The notes under the pieces are model-generated. The model saw nothing but the letters and a program-made list of their open reading frames with translations, was not told the DNA's origin and did no database searches. Source: Alsobacter ponti (lineage in GTDB: Bacteria > Pseudomonadota > Alphaproteobacteria > Rhizobiales > Beijerinckiaceae). Taken from it: a stretch of 64,000 nt of DNA. Where the stretch lies: positions 62,001-126,000 of the forward strand of contig NZ_JANCLU010000003.1 of assembly GCF_024294805.1 (NCBI RefSeq), in the 5' to 3' direction. Made by a program: the position numbers and the translations under genes. Shown one piece after another: positions 8,166 to 15,926 of this stretch; position 1 is the first letter of the stretch, and each line of letters starts with the position of its first letter.

Positions 8166-9212
8166 TCATCGCGTCCGCGCGACGCGCGCCGGGCGGGCCC
8201 GCCGTTCCGCCAGGGTGGCGACAGGGCCCGGCGCGGCCCGCGCCGAAAGGGGCTCGGCCGGCGCGACGCCGGCGGCGAGGCCCCGCCATTGCAGGAGCTG
8301 CACGGCGACCGATGCGGCGATCACCGCCGGCTCCTTGCCGACGACGCCCGCCACGCCGATCGGGCAAGCCAGGCGCGCCAGCGCGGCGTCGCCGAGCCCG
8401 GCGGCGCGCATGCGTCGCAGGAAGCGGGCGCGCTTCGTCGCCGAGCCGATCAGCCCGACATGCGGAAGGTCGGACCGCGACAGCGCCGCCGTCGCCAGCG
8501 CGAGGTCGAGCGGGTGCGAGTGCGTCATGATCATCACGAGCGCGCCGGACGGCGCGGCGGCGATCTCGGCTTCGGGGTCGGCGGTCAGCACGGCCTCGGC
8601 GTTGGCGGGAACGAGCGGCGGAAAAGCGTCGGCGCGGCTGTCGATCCAGCGCACGCGGAACGGCAGGGGAGCCAGCGCCAGCGCCAGCGCGCGGCCGACA
8701 TGGCCCGCCCCGAACAGCAGTACCGGCGTCGCGTCCTCGCCGAACCGCTCGACGAACGGCTCGCCGGCCCGCCGGGGCCCGGCGGCCACCGCGCCCGATG
8801 CAGTCCGCAAGGAGCGGCGGACGCGGCCGTCCTCGCCCAGCGTCGCCTCCGTCTCGAACGGTCCCGCCGCCTCGCGCGCCGCCCACGCCTCCACCTCGGC
8901 GAGGTCGCGCCGGTCGAACACTTCGGTGAGGGTGGCGACGCGGCCGCCGCAGCATTGGCCGAGCTCGGGGCCGAGCGACCAGTCGCGCAGGCGCGCGGGG
9001 GCGGCTTCGGCGGCGAGCAGGGCGCGGGCCTCGGCGATCAGTTCGTGCTCCAGCGCGCCGCCGCCCACCGTGCCCCAGAAGCCGCCATCCGGCCGCAGCA
9101 CGATGCGCGCGCCCGCCTCGCGCGGCGCGGAGCCCGCCACCATGGCGACGCTCGCCAGGGCGGCGCGGCCCTGCGTCTCGATGGTCTCGCGGATGCGGCT
9201 CCAGACGAGCAT
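8166..9212 (-). CDS. xdhC: Xanthine dehydrogenase accessory protein XdhC
   Basis: The 348-residue protein has the two XdhC parts. The N-terminal domain includes VAGSAPREAGARIV and GGALEHELI. The C-terminal Rossmann-like domain starts at VLLFGAGHVGRALA and ends with VGLIGSATKRARF and CPIGVAGVVGKEP. XdhC matures the molybdenum cofactor to the sulfurated form and loads it into xanthine dehydrogenase. It follows xdhB on the same strand after 37 bases. The last ~25 residues are Arg/Ala-rich and poorly conserved. Confidence 0.94.
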   Translation of the reverse strand: MLVWSRIRETIETQGRAALASVAMVAGSAPREAGARIVLRPDGGFWGTVGGGALEHELIAEARALLAAEAAPARLRDWSLGPELGQCCGGRVATLTEVFDRRDLAEVEAWAAREAAGPFETEATLGEDGRVRRSLRTASGAVAAGPRRAGEPFVERFGEDATPVLLFGAGHVGRALALALAPLPFRVRWIDSRADAFPPLVPANAEAVLTADPEAEIAAAPSGALVMIMTHSHPLDLALATAALSRSDLPHVGLIGSATKRARFLRRMRAAGLGDAALARLACPIGVAGVVGKEPAVIAASVAVQLLQWRGLAAGVAPAEPLSARAAPGPVATLAERRARPARVARTR

Positions 9213-9249
9213 CGCCAGGGTCCTCAGGCGGCGCGGCGGCGCGGCGTCA

Positions 9250-11571
9250 TCACGCCGCCCCCGCCAGGCCGATGGCCTTCAGGATCGCCTCCGGCGTCGC
9301 CGGCGCGTCGAGCGGCACGACGCGCCCGGGCGCGACCGAATGGACGGCGTCGGCCAGCGCCGCGAACACCGAAATCGCCAGCATCAGCGGCGGTTCCCCC
9401 ACCGCCTTGGAGTGGTAGATCGTGTCCTCCCGGTTGGCCCCGTCGAACAGCGCGACGCGGAAGTCGGCCGGCACGTCGGAGGCGACCGGGATCTTGTAGG
9501 TGGAGGGCGCGTGCGTGCGCAGCCGCCCCTCACCGTCGTAGACCAGCTCCTCGGTGGTGAGCCAGCCCATGCCCTGCACGAAGCCGCCCTCGATCTGACC
9601 GATGTCGATGGCCGGGTTCAGCGAGCGGCCGACGTCGTGCAGGATGTCGGCGCGCACCACGCGGTTCTCGCCGGTCAGCGTGTCGACGACGACCTCCGTG
9701 CAGGCCGCGCCGTAGGCGAAGTAATAGAAGGGCCGGCCTTCGGCCTTGGCGCGGTCCCACGTCACCTTCGGCGTGCGGTAGAAGCCGGCGGCGGAAAGCT
9801 GCACTCGGGCCTGGAAGGCGCGGCAAGCGAGGTCTCCGAAGGCGATGCTCTCGTTGCCGGCGAAGACGCGGTCGTCGCGGAACGCCACCTCCTCGGGGGG
9901 CACGTCGAACATCCCGGAGGCGACGAGCGCCATGCGGTCGCGGATCTGCCGCGCCGCGATGCGCGCCGCCATGCCGTTGAGGTCGGAGCCCGACGAGGCG
10001 GCCGTGGGCGCGGTGTTCGGCACCTTGTCGGTGACCGTCGCGGTGATGCGCACCCGGTCCATGCCGATGCCGAACTCCTCGGCCACCACCTGCGCCACCT
10101 TCTGGAACAGCCCCTGCCCCATCTCGGTGCCGCCGTGGTTCAGATGCACCGAGCCGTCCTGGTAGACGTGGACCAGCGCGCCGGCCTGGTTGAGGTGGGT
10201 GAGCGTGAACGAGATGCCGAACTTCACCGGCGTCAGCGCGATGCCGCGCCGCAGGATCGGCGAATGGGCGTTGAACTCGGCGATCTCGGCGCGCCGGGCG
10301 CGGTAGTGGCACTGCGCCTCGAGCTGGCGCATCAGCGCCGGCGCGACGTCGTGGTCCTCGACCTGCATGCCGTAGGGCGTGAGGTCGCGGCCCTCGCCGT
10401 AGAGATTGGCGTAGCGCACGTCGAGCGGGTCGAGCCCGGTGCGCCAGGCGATCGCGTCGATGACGCGCTCCATCGCCAGCATGCCCTGCGGGCCGCCGAA
10501 GCCGCGAAACGCGGTGTTCGACACCGTGTTGGTCTTCAGCCGCTTGGTGCCGATGCGCAGCTCCGGCAGAAAATAGGCGTTGTCGGCGTGGAACATGGTG
10601 CGGTCGACCACGCCCTGGCTGAGATCGGCCGAGCAGCCGCAGCGCGCCAGGAACTCCATGTCGACGCCGCCGATGCGCCCCTCCTCGTCGAAGCCCACCG
10701 ACCAGTCGACGCGGAAGTCGTGGCGCTTGCCGGTCATCGCCATGTCGTCGTCGCGGTCGAGCCGCAGCTTGCAGGCGCGCCCGGTGACGCGGGCGGCGAG
10801 CGCGGCCATCGCCGCCCAGGTCGACGCCTGGCTCTCCTTGCCGCCGAAGCCGCCGCCCATGCGGCGCACCTCGCACGTCACCATCGCGTCCGGCACCGCC
10901 AGCACGCGCGCGCAGACGTGCTGCACCTCGGAGGGGTGCTGCGTCGACGAATGGACGTGCATGGCCCCGTCCTCGCCGGGAATGGCGAGCGCGACCTGGC
11001 CCTCGAGGTAGAAATGCTCCTGCCCGCCGATGCGGAACTGGCCGTCGAGCCGCAGCGGCGCGCCGGCGATGGCGGAGGACGCGTCGCCGCGCGTAAAGGC
11101 GTAGTCCGGCAGCACCGTCTCGCCGCGCTCCAGCGCGTCCTCGACGGTGACGCTCGGCCGCTCCGCCGCCACCTCGACGCGCCCGAGCCGCGCGGCCCGC
11201 CGCGCCGCGTCGCGCGTCGTGGCGACGACGGCGAACACCGGCTGGCCGTGGAACAGCACCTCGTCCGCCGCGAACAGCGGCTCGTCCTTGTGGCTCGGCG
11301 AGATGTCGTTGCGGCCCGGCACGTCGGCGGCGGTGAGCACCGCCACCACGCCCGGCGCGGCGCGAACCTCGTCGAGCCGCAGCGCGACGATGCGCCCGCG
11401 CGCCACCGGCGCGCCGCCGGGGACGACGTGCAGCGTGCCCTCCGGCTCGGGCAGGTCGTCGATATAGGGCGCGGCGCCGCGCGCGTGCTTGGCGGCGGAA
11501 TCGTGCGGCAGCTTCTGGCGGACGTGGCGCAGCGCCGGCTCCTCGGCGCGCAGGGCCTCACTCGGCGGCAT
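9250..11571 (-). CDS. xdhB: Xanthine dehydrogenase molybdopterin-binding subunit
   Basis: The 773-residue large subunit oxidises hypoxanthine and xanthine to urate. Visible molybdopterin motifs include RMGGGFGGKE, FRGFGGPQGM and the C-terminal VGEPPLMLAISVF containing the catalytic Glu of GEPP. I placed the start at the ATG at 11571, where the protein begins at the conserved KLPHDSAAKHARG region; the open frame extends upstream inside xdhA. It overlaps the end of xdhA by 14 bases, so the two subunits are probably translationally coupled. Confidence 0.95.
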   Translation of the reverse strand: MPPSEALRAEEPALRHVRQKLPHDSAAKHARGAAPYIDDLPEPEGTLHVVPGGAPVARGRIVALRLDEVRAAPGVVAVLTAADVPGRNDISPSHKDEPLFAADEVLFHGQPVFAVVATTRDAARRAARLGRVEVAAERPSVTVEDALERGETVLPDYAFTRGDASSAIAGAPLRLDGQFRIGGQEHFYLEGQVALAIPGEDGAMHVHSSTQHPSEVQHVCARVLAVPDAMVTCEVRRMGGGFGGKESQASTWAAMAALAARVTGRACKLRLDRDDDMAMTGKRHDFRVDWSVGFDEEGRIGGVDMEFLARCGCSADLSQGVVDRTMFHADNAYFLPELRIGTKRLKTNTVSNTAFRGFGGPQGMLAMERVIDAIAWRTGLDPLDVRYANLYGEGRDLTPYGMQVEDHDVAPALMRQLEAQCHYRARRAEIAEFNAHSPILRRGIALTPVKFGISFTLTHLNQAGALVHVYQDGSVHLNHGGTEMGQGLFQKVAQVVAEEFGIGMDRVRITATVTDKVPNTAPTAASSGSDLNGMAARIAARQIRDRMALVASGMFDVPPEEVAFRDDRVFAGNESIAFGDLACRAFQARVQLSAAGFYRTPKVTWDRAKAEGRPFYYFAYGAACTEVVVDTLTGENRVVRADILHDVGRSLNPAIDIGQIEGGFVQGMGWLTTEELVYDGEGRLRTHAPSTYKIPVASDVPADFRVALFDGANREDTIYHSKAVGEPPLMLAISVFAALADAVHSVAPGRVVPLDAPATPEAILKAIGLAGAA

Positions 11572-13042
11572 CGGCGGCCTCCCTCCAGCCGGCGATGCGG
11601 GTCGCGGAGCTGGGCGCGCCGGCGATCTCGGCCATCGCCTTGATGACGAGGTTGCGGGCGACCTGCGAGCGGTACGCCGCCGAGGCGCGGTGGTCGTCGA
11701 GCGGCGTGAAGTCGCGCGACACGGCGTCGGCGGCGCGCCGCCACGACGTGCCCTCGCCGAGCGAGGAGCCGAGCAGCGCCTCCTCGACATGGGCGGCGCG
11801 CTTCGGCACCCCGGCCATGCCGCCGAACGCGACGCGCGCGGCGGTGACGGCGTCGTCCTCGACGGTGACGCGGCAGGCCATCATCACCGCCGAGATGTCC
11901 TCGTCGAAGCGCTTGGTGACCTTGAAGGCGCGGAAGCGGTCGTTCGGGCCGAGCTTCGGCACGATGACGCGACGGACATATTCGCCCGGCTCCCTGTCCT
12001 GCTTGCGGTAGGCGAGGAAGAAGGATTCCAGCGGCAGCGTGCGGATGTGGTCGCCCTTGCGCAGCTCCAGCGTCGCGCCTAGCGCGATCAGCGCCGGCGG
12101 CAGGTCGCCGATCGGCGAGCCGTTGGCGATGTTGCCGCCCACCGTGCCCGCCGTCCGCACCTGCCGCGAGCCGAAGCGGCGCATCAGCTCGCCGAGGTCG
12201 GGGTCGATGGCGGCGAGCGCCGGCGTCGCCCGGGCGTGCGTGACCGTGGCCCCGAGGCTCAGCTCGCCCTCGCCGTCCTCGATCCGGTCGAGGTCGCGCA
12301 CGCGGCCGAGCCAGACGATCTTGTCGACCGGCGCCAGCGCCTTGGTGATCCACAGCCCGACATCGGTCGCCCCGGAGACCAGCGTGGCGTCGGGATGGGC
12401 GAGGCACAAAGCCGCCAGCTCGTCCTCGCTCGCCGGGGCGGCGAAGAAGGCGCGCTCGCCGCCGCAGAACGCGCCGGGCCCCGCCCCGATGCGGCGCAGC
12501 AGCGCCAGCGTCTCCGCCTCGCGCGCCGAGAAGGCGTCGGCGACCGGCGCGGCGCAGGCCTCCATCGCGGCCTCGACGATCGGCCGGTAGCCGGTGCAGC
12601 GGCACAGATTGCCGGCCAGCGCGTCGCAGACCTGCTGGCGCGACGGCGCGCCGCCGTCATGCGCCAGCGCGAACAGGCTCATCACGATGCCCGGCGTGCA
12701 GAAGCCGCACTGCGTGCCGTGATGGGCCACCAGCGCCGCCTGCACGGGATGGAGCGCGTCAGCCGCGCCCAGATCCTCCACCGTCACCACCTCCGCGCCG
12801 TCGGCCTGGCCGAGAAGCGTGATGCAGGCGTTGACCGGCTCGTAGACGAGCCGCCCGTCGCGCTCGCGGCCGAGCACGACGGTGCAGGCGCCGCAGTCGC
12901 CCTCGGCGCAGCCTTCCTTCGTGCCCGTGCGCCGCCGCGCCAGCCGCAGCCAGTCGAGCAGCGTCGTGGCGGGCGCGAAGTCGCGGACCTCCACTACCTC
13001 GCCCCGCATCGCCATCCGGATGCCATCGCGGAATGCGGCCAC
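11558..13042 (-). CDS. xdhA: Xanthine dehydrogenase small subunit (2Fe-2S and FAD domains)
   Basis: The 494-residue protein carries a plant-type [2Fe-2S] cluster (CAEGDCGACTVV) and a second one (CGFCTPGIVMS, then GNLCRCTGYRPI) in the first ~165 residues. A FAD-binding domain follows, with TAGTVGGNIANGSPIGDLPP near residue 295. This is the small subunit of the bacterial two-polypeptide enzyme. The start is a GTG at 13042 preceded by GGGAG seven bases upstream, inside the end of uraH; the N-terminal IRMAMRGE pattern fits the family. Confidence 0.95.
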   Translation of the reverse strand: MAAFRDGIRMAMRGEVVEVRDFAPATTLLDWLRLARRRTGTKEGCAEGDCGACTVVLGRERDGRLVYEPVNACITLLGQADGAEVVTVEDLGAADALHPVQAALVAHHGTQCGFCTPGIVMSLFALAHDGGAPSRQQVCDALAGNLCRCTGYRPIVEAAMEACAAPVADAFSAREAETLALLRRIGAGPGAFCGGERAFFAAPASEDELAALCLAHPDATLVSGATDVGLWITKALAPVDKIVWLGRVRDLDRIEDGEGELSLGATVTHARATPALAAIDPDLGELMRRFGSRQVRTAGTVGGNIANGSPIGDLPPALIALGATLELRKGDHIRTLPLESFFLAYRKQDREPGEYVRRVIVPKLGPNDRFRAFKVTKRFDEDISAVMMACRVTVEDDAVTAARVAFGGMAGVPKRAAHVEEALLGSSLGEGTSWRRAADAVSRDFTPLDDHRASAAYRSQVARNLVIKAMAEIAGAPSSATRIAGWREAADAAE

Positions 13043-13045
13043 CGG

Positions 13046-13387
13046 TCAGCTCCCGCGATAGGTGGAGTAGGCGAAGGGCGAGACCAGCAGCGGCACGTGG
13101 TAGTGCCCGTCCTCGGCGATGCCGAAGCGCAGCGGCACCACGTCGAGGAAGGCGGGCTCGGGCAGGCTCCGCCCGGCGGCGCGGTAATATTCCGCCACCG
13201 AGAAGGCCAGCTCGTAGGTCTCGCCCACTCCTTCCGAGCCGGCCAGCAGCGGCTGGTCGACGCGGCCGTCGGCGTTGGTGCGGACGTCCGCCAGCCTGGC
13301 GCCGTCGCGGATGCGGGTCAGGACCACGCGCATGTTCGCCGCCGGCCTGCCGTTCGTCGTGTCGAGGACGTGTGTGGTCAGTCTCAT
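13046..13387 (-). CDS. uraH: 5-hydroxyisourate hydrolase
   Basis: The 113-residue transthyretin-like protein hydrolyses the 5-hydroxyisourate made by PuuD to OHCU. The family marks are the N-terminal [14 protein letters not shown] with the catalytic His, the central Arg/His region ([12 protein letters not shown]), and the C-terminal YSTYRGS tetrapeptide signature. It ends three bases before the xdhA start and is the first gene of the purine run, so promoter control for the whole run probably lies in 13388-13466 or upstream of the LysR gene. Confidence 0.95.
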   Translation of the reverse strand: MRLTTHVLDTTNGRPAANMRVVLTRIRDGARLADVRTNADGRVDQPLLAGSEGVGETYELAFSVAEYYRAAGRSLPEPAFLDVVPLRFGIAEDGHYHVPLLVSPFAYSTYRGS

Positions 13388-13466
13388 GGCTCCACTGAAT
13401 CACAGGCCGTGCGCTCGCAAAAGCGCAGAGTTTCGTCAGGAGTGCTCGAAAAACGCGCGCAGCCGC

Positions 13467-14390
13467 TCAGCCATGGGGCAGATAGCCCGGCAATTCCTGG
13501 CGGCAGTGGTCGAAGAAGGCGGCGGGGGCGAGCTTCAGGCTGCGCCCGGCGGCGGCGATCATCATGAAGCGGTCGGACGGCAGGCCGGAATCGGTCAGCC
13601 GCAGGAAGACGAGGCTGCCGTCGCGCATGTCGTCGGCGAGCCCCATCGGCGGCATGAAGGCGACCGCCGCGCCCTGCCGCGCCAGCGCCACCATGAACTT
13701 CAGCGAGTTGGCCTCGGCGAGGATGCGCGGGCGGCGGCCGAGCGCGGCGAGCCCGGCGTCGAGGATGTCGCGCAGCGACAGCCCTCGGGCGGGCAGCGCC
13801 AGCGGGTGCTCCAGGCACTCTGCCAGCGACACCGCCTCCCGGCCCGCGAGCGGATGGGTGGCCGCCACCACCGCGCCGACGGCGAGGTCGCGCCGCAGCG
13901 CCACCGACAGGCCGCGCACCGAGGGCGGGTTGAAGGTGAAGCCGAGGTCCGCCTCGCCCGCCTCCACCATCGCCGCGACCGCCGCCGACCCGGTGACGGT
14001 GACGCCGACCTCGACGCCGGGGAACCGCTCGGCGAAGCTGGTGACGAGGAACGGCAGCACGCCGCCCGCCACGCTCTCCACCGACGCCACGGCGACGCGG
14101 CCACGCTTGACGCCGCGCAGCAGGTCGATGTCGGCGAGCGTGCCCTCGAAGTCACGCTGGGTGTCGCGCACGTGGCGCAGCAGCATCTCGCCCGCGCCGG
14201 TCAGCCGCAGCCCCCGCCCCCGGCGCTCGAACAGCGAGACTCCCAGCGCCTCCTCGAGCAGCAGGATCTGCCGGTTCATCGCCGACGACGCGACGTTCAA
14301 CCGCCGCGCCGCACCGCGAATCGACCCGGCGTCCGCCACCGCCGAGAAATAGAGGAAAGCCGGCGAAAAAAGCGCGCGAGACGGCTGCAT
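13467..14390 (-). CDS. LysR family transcriptional regulator
   Basis: The 307-residue protein has an N-terminal winged helix-turn-helix (residues about 10-70, SIRGAARRLNVASSAMNRQI) and a LysR substrate-binding domain (residues 95-300). It is transcribed in the same direction as uraH-xdhAB, 79 bases upstream, rather than divergently as is usual for LysR proteins. A role in regulating purine catabolism is plausible from position but not shown. The ligand is unknown. Confidence 0.88.
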   Translation of the reverse strand: MQPSRALFSPAFLYFSAVADAGSIRGAARRLNVASSAMNRQILLLEEALGVSLFERRGRGLRLTGAGEMLLRHVRDTQRDFEGTLADIDLLRGVKRGRVAVASVESVAGGVLPFLVTSFAERFPGVEVGVTVTGSAAVAAMVEAGEADLGFTFNPPSVRGLSVALRRDLAVGAVVAATHPLAGREAVSLAECLEHPLALPARGLSLRDILDAGLAALGRRPRILAEANSLKFMVALARQGAAVAFMPPMGLADDMRDGSLVFLRLTDSGLPSDRFMMIAAAGRSLKLAPAAFFDHCRQELPGYLPHG

Positions 14391-14721
14391 GGCGCGAGCG
14401 TGGCAGCGCCCGCCGCGCCGCGCAAGGGCGGCCCGGTTATGTGGCCGCGAAGCGGCGCTTCATCAGCCTTTCGCAAGGACGCGCGGGCCGGAGACGCGCA
14501 TGCGTAACGGGCGGACCTCGTCCGCCCGTCCCCGGAACCCCGGAGCGCAAGCGGAGGGGCATCCGGGGTCCAGCGCATGGATGATGCCGCGAAGCGGCGC
14601 TTCACCAGCCTTTTCATAAGGACGCGCTGACGCGCGAAATATTGCGCTGGGTCCCGGCTCCGGTTCCGCTCCGCTGCACCGGTCCGGGAACGGGCGGGCC
14701 GGAGGCCCGCCGGCGTCCGCC
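14391..14721. repeat. Repeat-rich intergenic patch with a ~40-bp direct repeat and inverted repeats
   Basis: This 331-bp stretch has no credible gene. It holds two copies of a ~40-bp element, at 14445-14484 and 14587-14627; each starts CCGCGAAGCGGCGCTTCA and ends AAGGACGCGC. Between and after them are short inverted GGACGG/CCCGTCC and CCGGGG/CCCCGG arms. This looks like the mosaic palindromic intergenic elements (RIME/REP-like) dispersed in many Hyphomicrobiales genomes. No transposase is present. Confidence 0.6.
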
Positions 14722-15468
14722 TCACCTCAGGTCAGACGCGTAGTGGAAGCCGTCGGTGAGGCAGTAGCTGACGCGCCATTCGACGGGGGATCCGTCCAGC
14801 GCGATGGCGAGGCGGTCGATCAGCAAGGCGGGCGCGCCGGGGGCGACGTCGAGATGGGCGGCCTGTTCCGGCGGCAGGCCCACCGCCTTCAGGCGCTCGC
14901 GGGCGTTGGCGACGGTGACGCCGTAGCCCGCCGCGTAAAGGCCGTAGAGGTTGTTGGGCACCTCGCGCGCGTCCAGGCCGGGGAACAAAGCGGCAGGCAG
15001 CGTCACGCGCTCGGAGATCGCCGGGCGGCCGCCCAGCAGCCGAACCCGGTCGATGCGGATCACCTGGGCGCGGCGCTTGAGGGCGAGCCGCGCCCCCTCC
15101 TCCGGCGTCGCCGCGCCGCGCGCGATGTGAATCACCCGGCTCTCGGGAAAGGCGCGCTCGCCGTCGTCGGGCGCGAGCTTGAAGAACTGGAAGAGAATGC
15201 GCGCCTCGTCGTGCTCGGCGACGAAGGTGCCGCGCCCCTGCCGGCGCACCACCAGGTTCTCGGCGGCGAGCGCGTCCAGAGCCTTGCGCACCGTGCCCTG
15301 GCTCACCCCGATCTCGGCCGCGAGCTCCATCTCGCTCGGCAGCGCCTGCCCCGGCGTCCACCGTCCGTCGACGAGCCGCCGCACGAACATGTCGCGCACC
15401 TGCTGGTAGAGCGGACGGAAGCCCAGCTTGGGGCTGGCGGCGCCGTCATTGTCAACGTGATCGGTCAT
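14722..15468 (-). CDS. GntR family regulator (HutC/UTRA type), predicted repressor of the sulfonate regulon
   Basis: The 248-residue protein has a GntR winged helix-turn-helix (residues about 15-85: [38 protein letters not shown]) and a C-terminal UTRA ligand-binding domain (about 100-245). It is divergent from suyA. The palindrome directly upstream recurs at the sugar kinase/ABC promoter at 25.95 kb, so I infer that it autoregulates and controls both divergent pairs, with a sulfosugar or sulfolactate-pathway intermediate as inducer. The start is uncertain: the ATG at 15468 and the GTG at 15477 are both in frame, and neither has a Shine-Dalgarno sequence, so a very short leader is possible. 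Confidence 0.88.
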   Translation of the reverse strand: MTDHVDNDGAASPKLGFRPLYQQVRDMFVRRLVDGRWTPGQALPSEMELAAEIGVSQGTVRKALDALAAENLVVRRQGRGTFVAEHDEARILFQFFKLAPDDGERAFPESRVIHIARGAATPEEGARLALKRRAQVIRIDRVRLLGGRPAISERVTLPAALFPGLDAREVPNNLYGLYAAGYGVTVANARERLKAVGLPPEQAAHLDVAPGAPALLIDRLAIALDGSPVEWRVSYCLTDGFHYASDLR

Positions 15469-15470
15469 CG

Positions 15471-15499
15471 TTGACACGATACGCCATCTTATATCTTAT
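15471..15499 (+). promoter_or_regulatory. suyA: Candidate sigma-70 promoter of the suy operon
   Basis: A perfect -35 hexamer TTGACA at 15471-15476 is followed after 17 bases by TCTTAT at 15494-15499. The -10 lies inside the palindromic operator at 15486-15506, a layout typical of repression by promoter occlusion. The -35 abuts the start of the divergent GntR gene. Confidence 0.45.
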
Positions 15500-15506
15500 A
15501 CAAGAC
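15486..15506. promoter_or_regulatory. GntR-type operator O1, between the regulator gene and suyA
   Basis: The core is CTTATA-TCTTA-TACAAG at 15488-15504, an inverted repeat with one arm mismatch. Over 21 bp it differs at only three positions from the perfect palindrome at 25941-25961. It sits in the divergent promoter of the GntR regulator and the suy operon, so it is probably the site of autoregulation and suy repression. Confidence 0.7.
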
Positions 15507-15595
15507 CTCGGAAACGCCCGCCGCACCCCCGCCGGCATCCGCCCGCCTCGCGCGGCGGTGTTTCGACAGGGGACCGCGCCGCTTCCGCGCCCGAG

Positions 15596-15627
15596 AGGGA
15601 CATCACGCGCCAGGGACATTTCGCGCC
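15596..15627 (+). repeat. Tandem 16-bp duplication carrying two Shine-Dalgarno-like segments before suyA
   Basis: Two adjacent 16-bp copies (15596-15611 and 15612-15627) start AGGGACAT and end CGCGCC, with 14 of 16 positions identical; the second abuts the suyA ATG. Each holds an AGGGA motif; the proximal one is 11 bases from the ATG. The duplication places two possible ribosome-binding segments in tandem. Confidence 0.65.
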
Positions 15628-15915
15628 ATGAGCATTCCGCACTGCCTCGTCCACAGCCCGAAGGATACGGTCGGCGTCGTGGTCGTCGAGGGACTGACGG
15701 CCGGCACCGACATGCTGTGCCTCATTACCGAGAACGACACGACCTTCCGGCTCAAGGCGCGCATGGACATCCCGATCGGCCACAAGGTCGCGCTGTCCAA
15801 CGTCAAGAAGGGCGACACGATCTGGAAATATGGCGAGGACATCGGCCGCGCCATCGCCGACATCAAGAAGGGCGAGCACCTGCACGTCCAGAACGTCAAG
15901 ACCAAGCGCTGGTGA
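15628..15915 (+). CDS. suyA: (2R)-sulfolactate sulfo-lyase subunit alpha SuyA (SAF domain)
   Basis: The 95-residue protein is a stand-alone UxaA N-terminal (SAF-type) domain, the size of SuyA. It keeps the conserved [10 protein letters not shown] and the C-terminal [10 protein letters not shown], which I recall as nearly identical in characterised SuyA proteins. With SuyB it cleaves (R)-sulfolactate to pyruvate and sulfite. An altronate dehydratase would carry this domain fused to the large domain or sit beside uronate genes; the neighbours here are SuyB, a YeiH exporter, SlcC and ComC, which favours SuyA. It starts the operon and ends 11 bases before suyB. Confidence 0.9.
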   Translation: MSIPHCLVHSPKDTVGVVVVEGLTAGTDMLCLITENDTTFRLKARMDIPIGHKVALSNVKKGDTIWKYGEDIGRAIADIKKGEHLHVQNVKTKRW

Positions 15916-15926
15916 GGAGGCCGACA

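Noticed and set aside
8095-8955. 286-residue frame overlapping xdhC whose end reads into the guaD-xdhC gap
   Set aside because: Only the last ~25 residues lie outside xdhC and they show no conserved feature or ribosome-binding site.
8215-11643. 1142-residue open frame antisense to xdhC and xdhB
   Set aside because: No recognisable domain, skewed composition, and fully covered by conserved xdh genes on the other strand.
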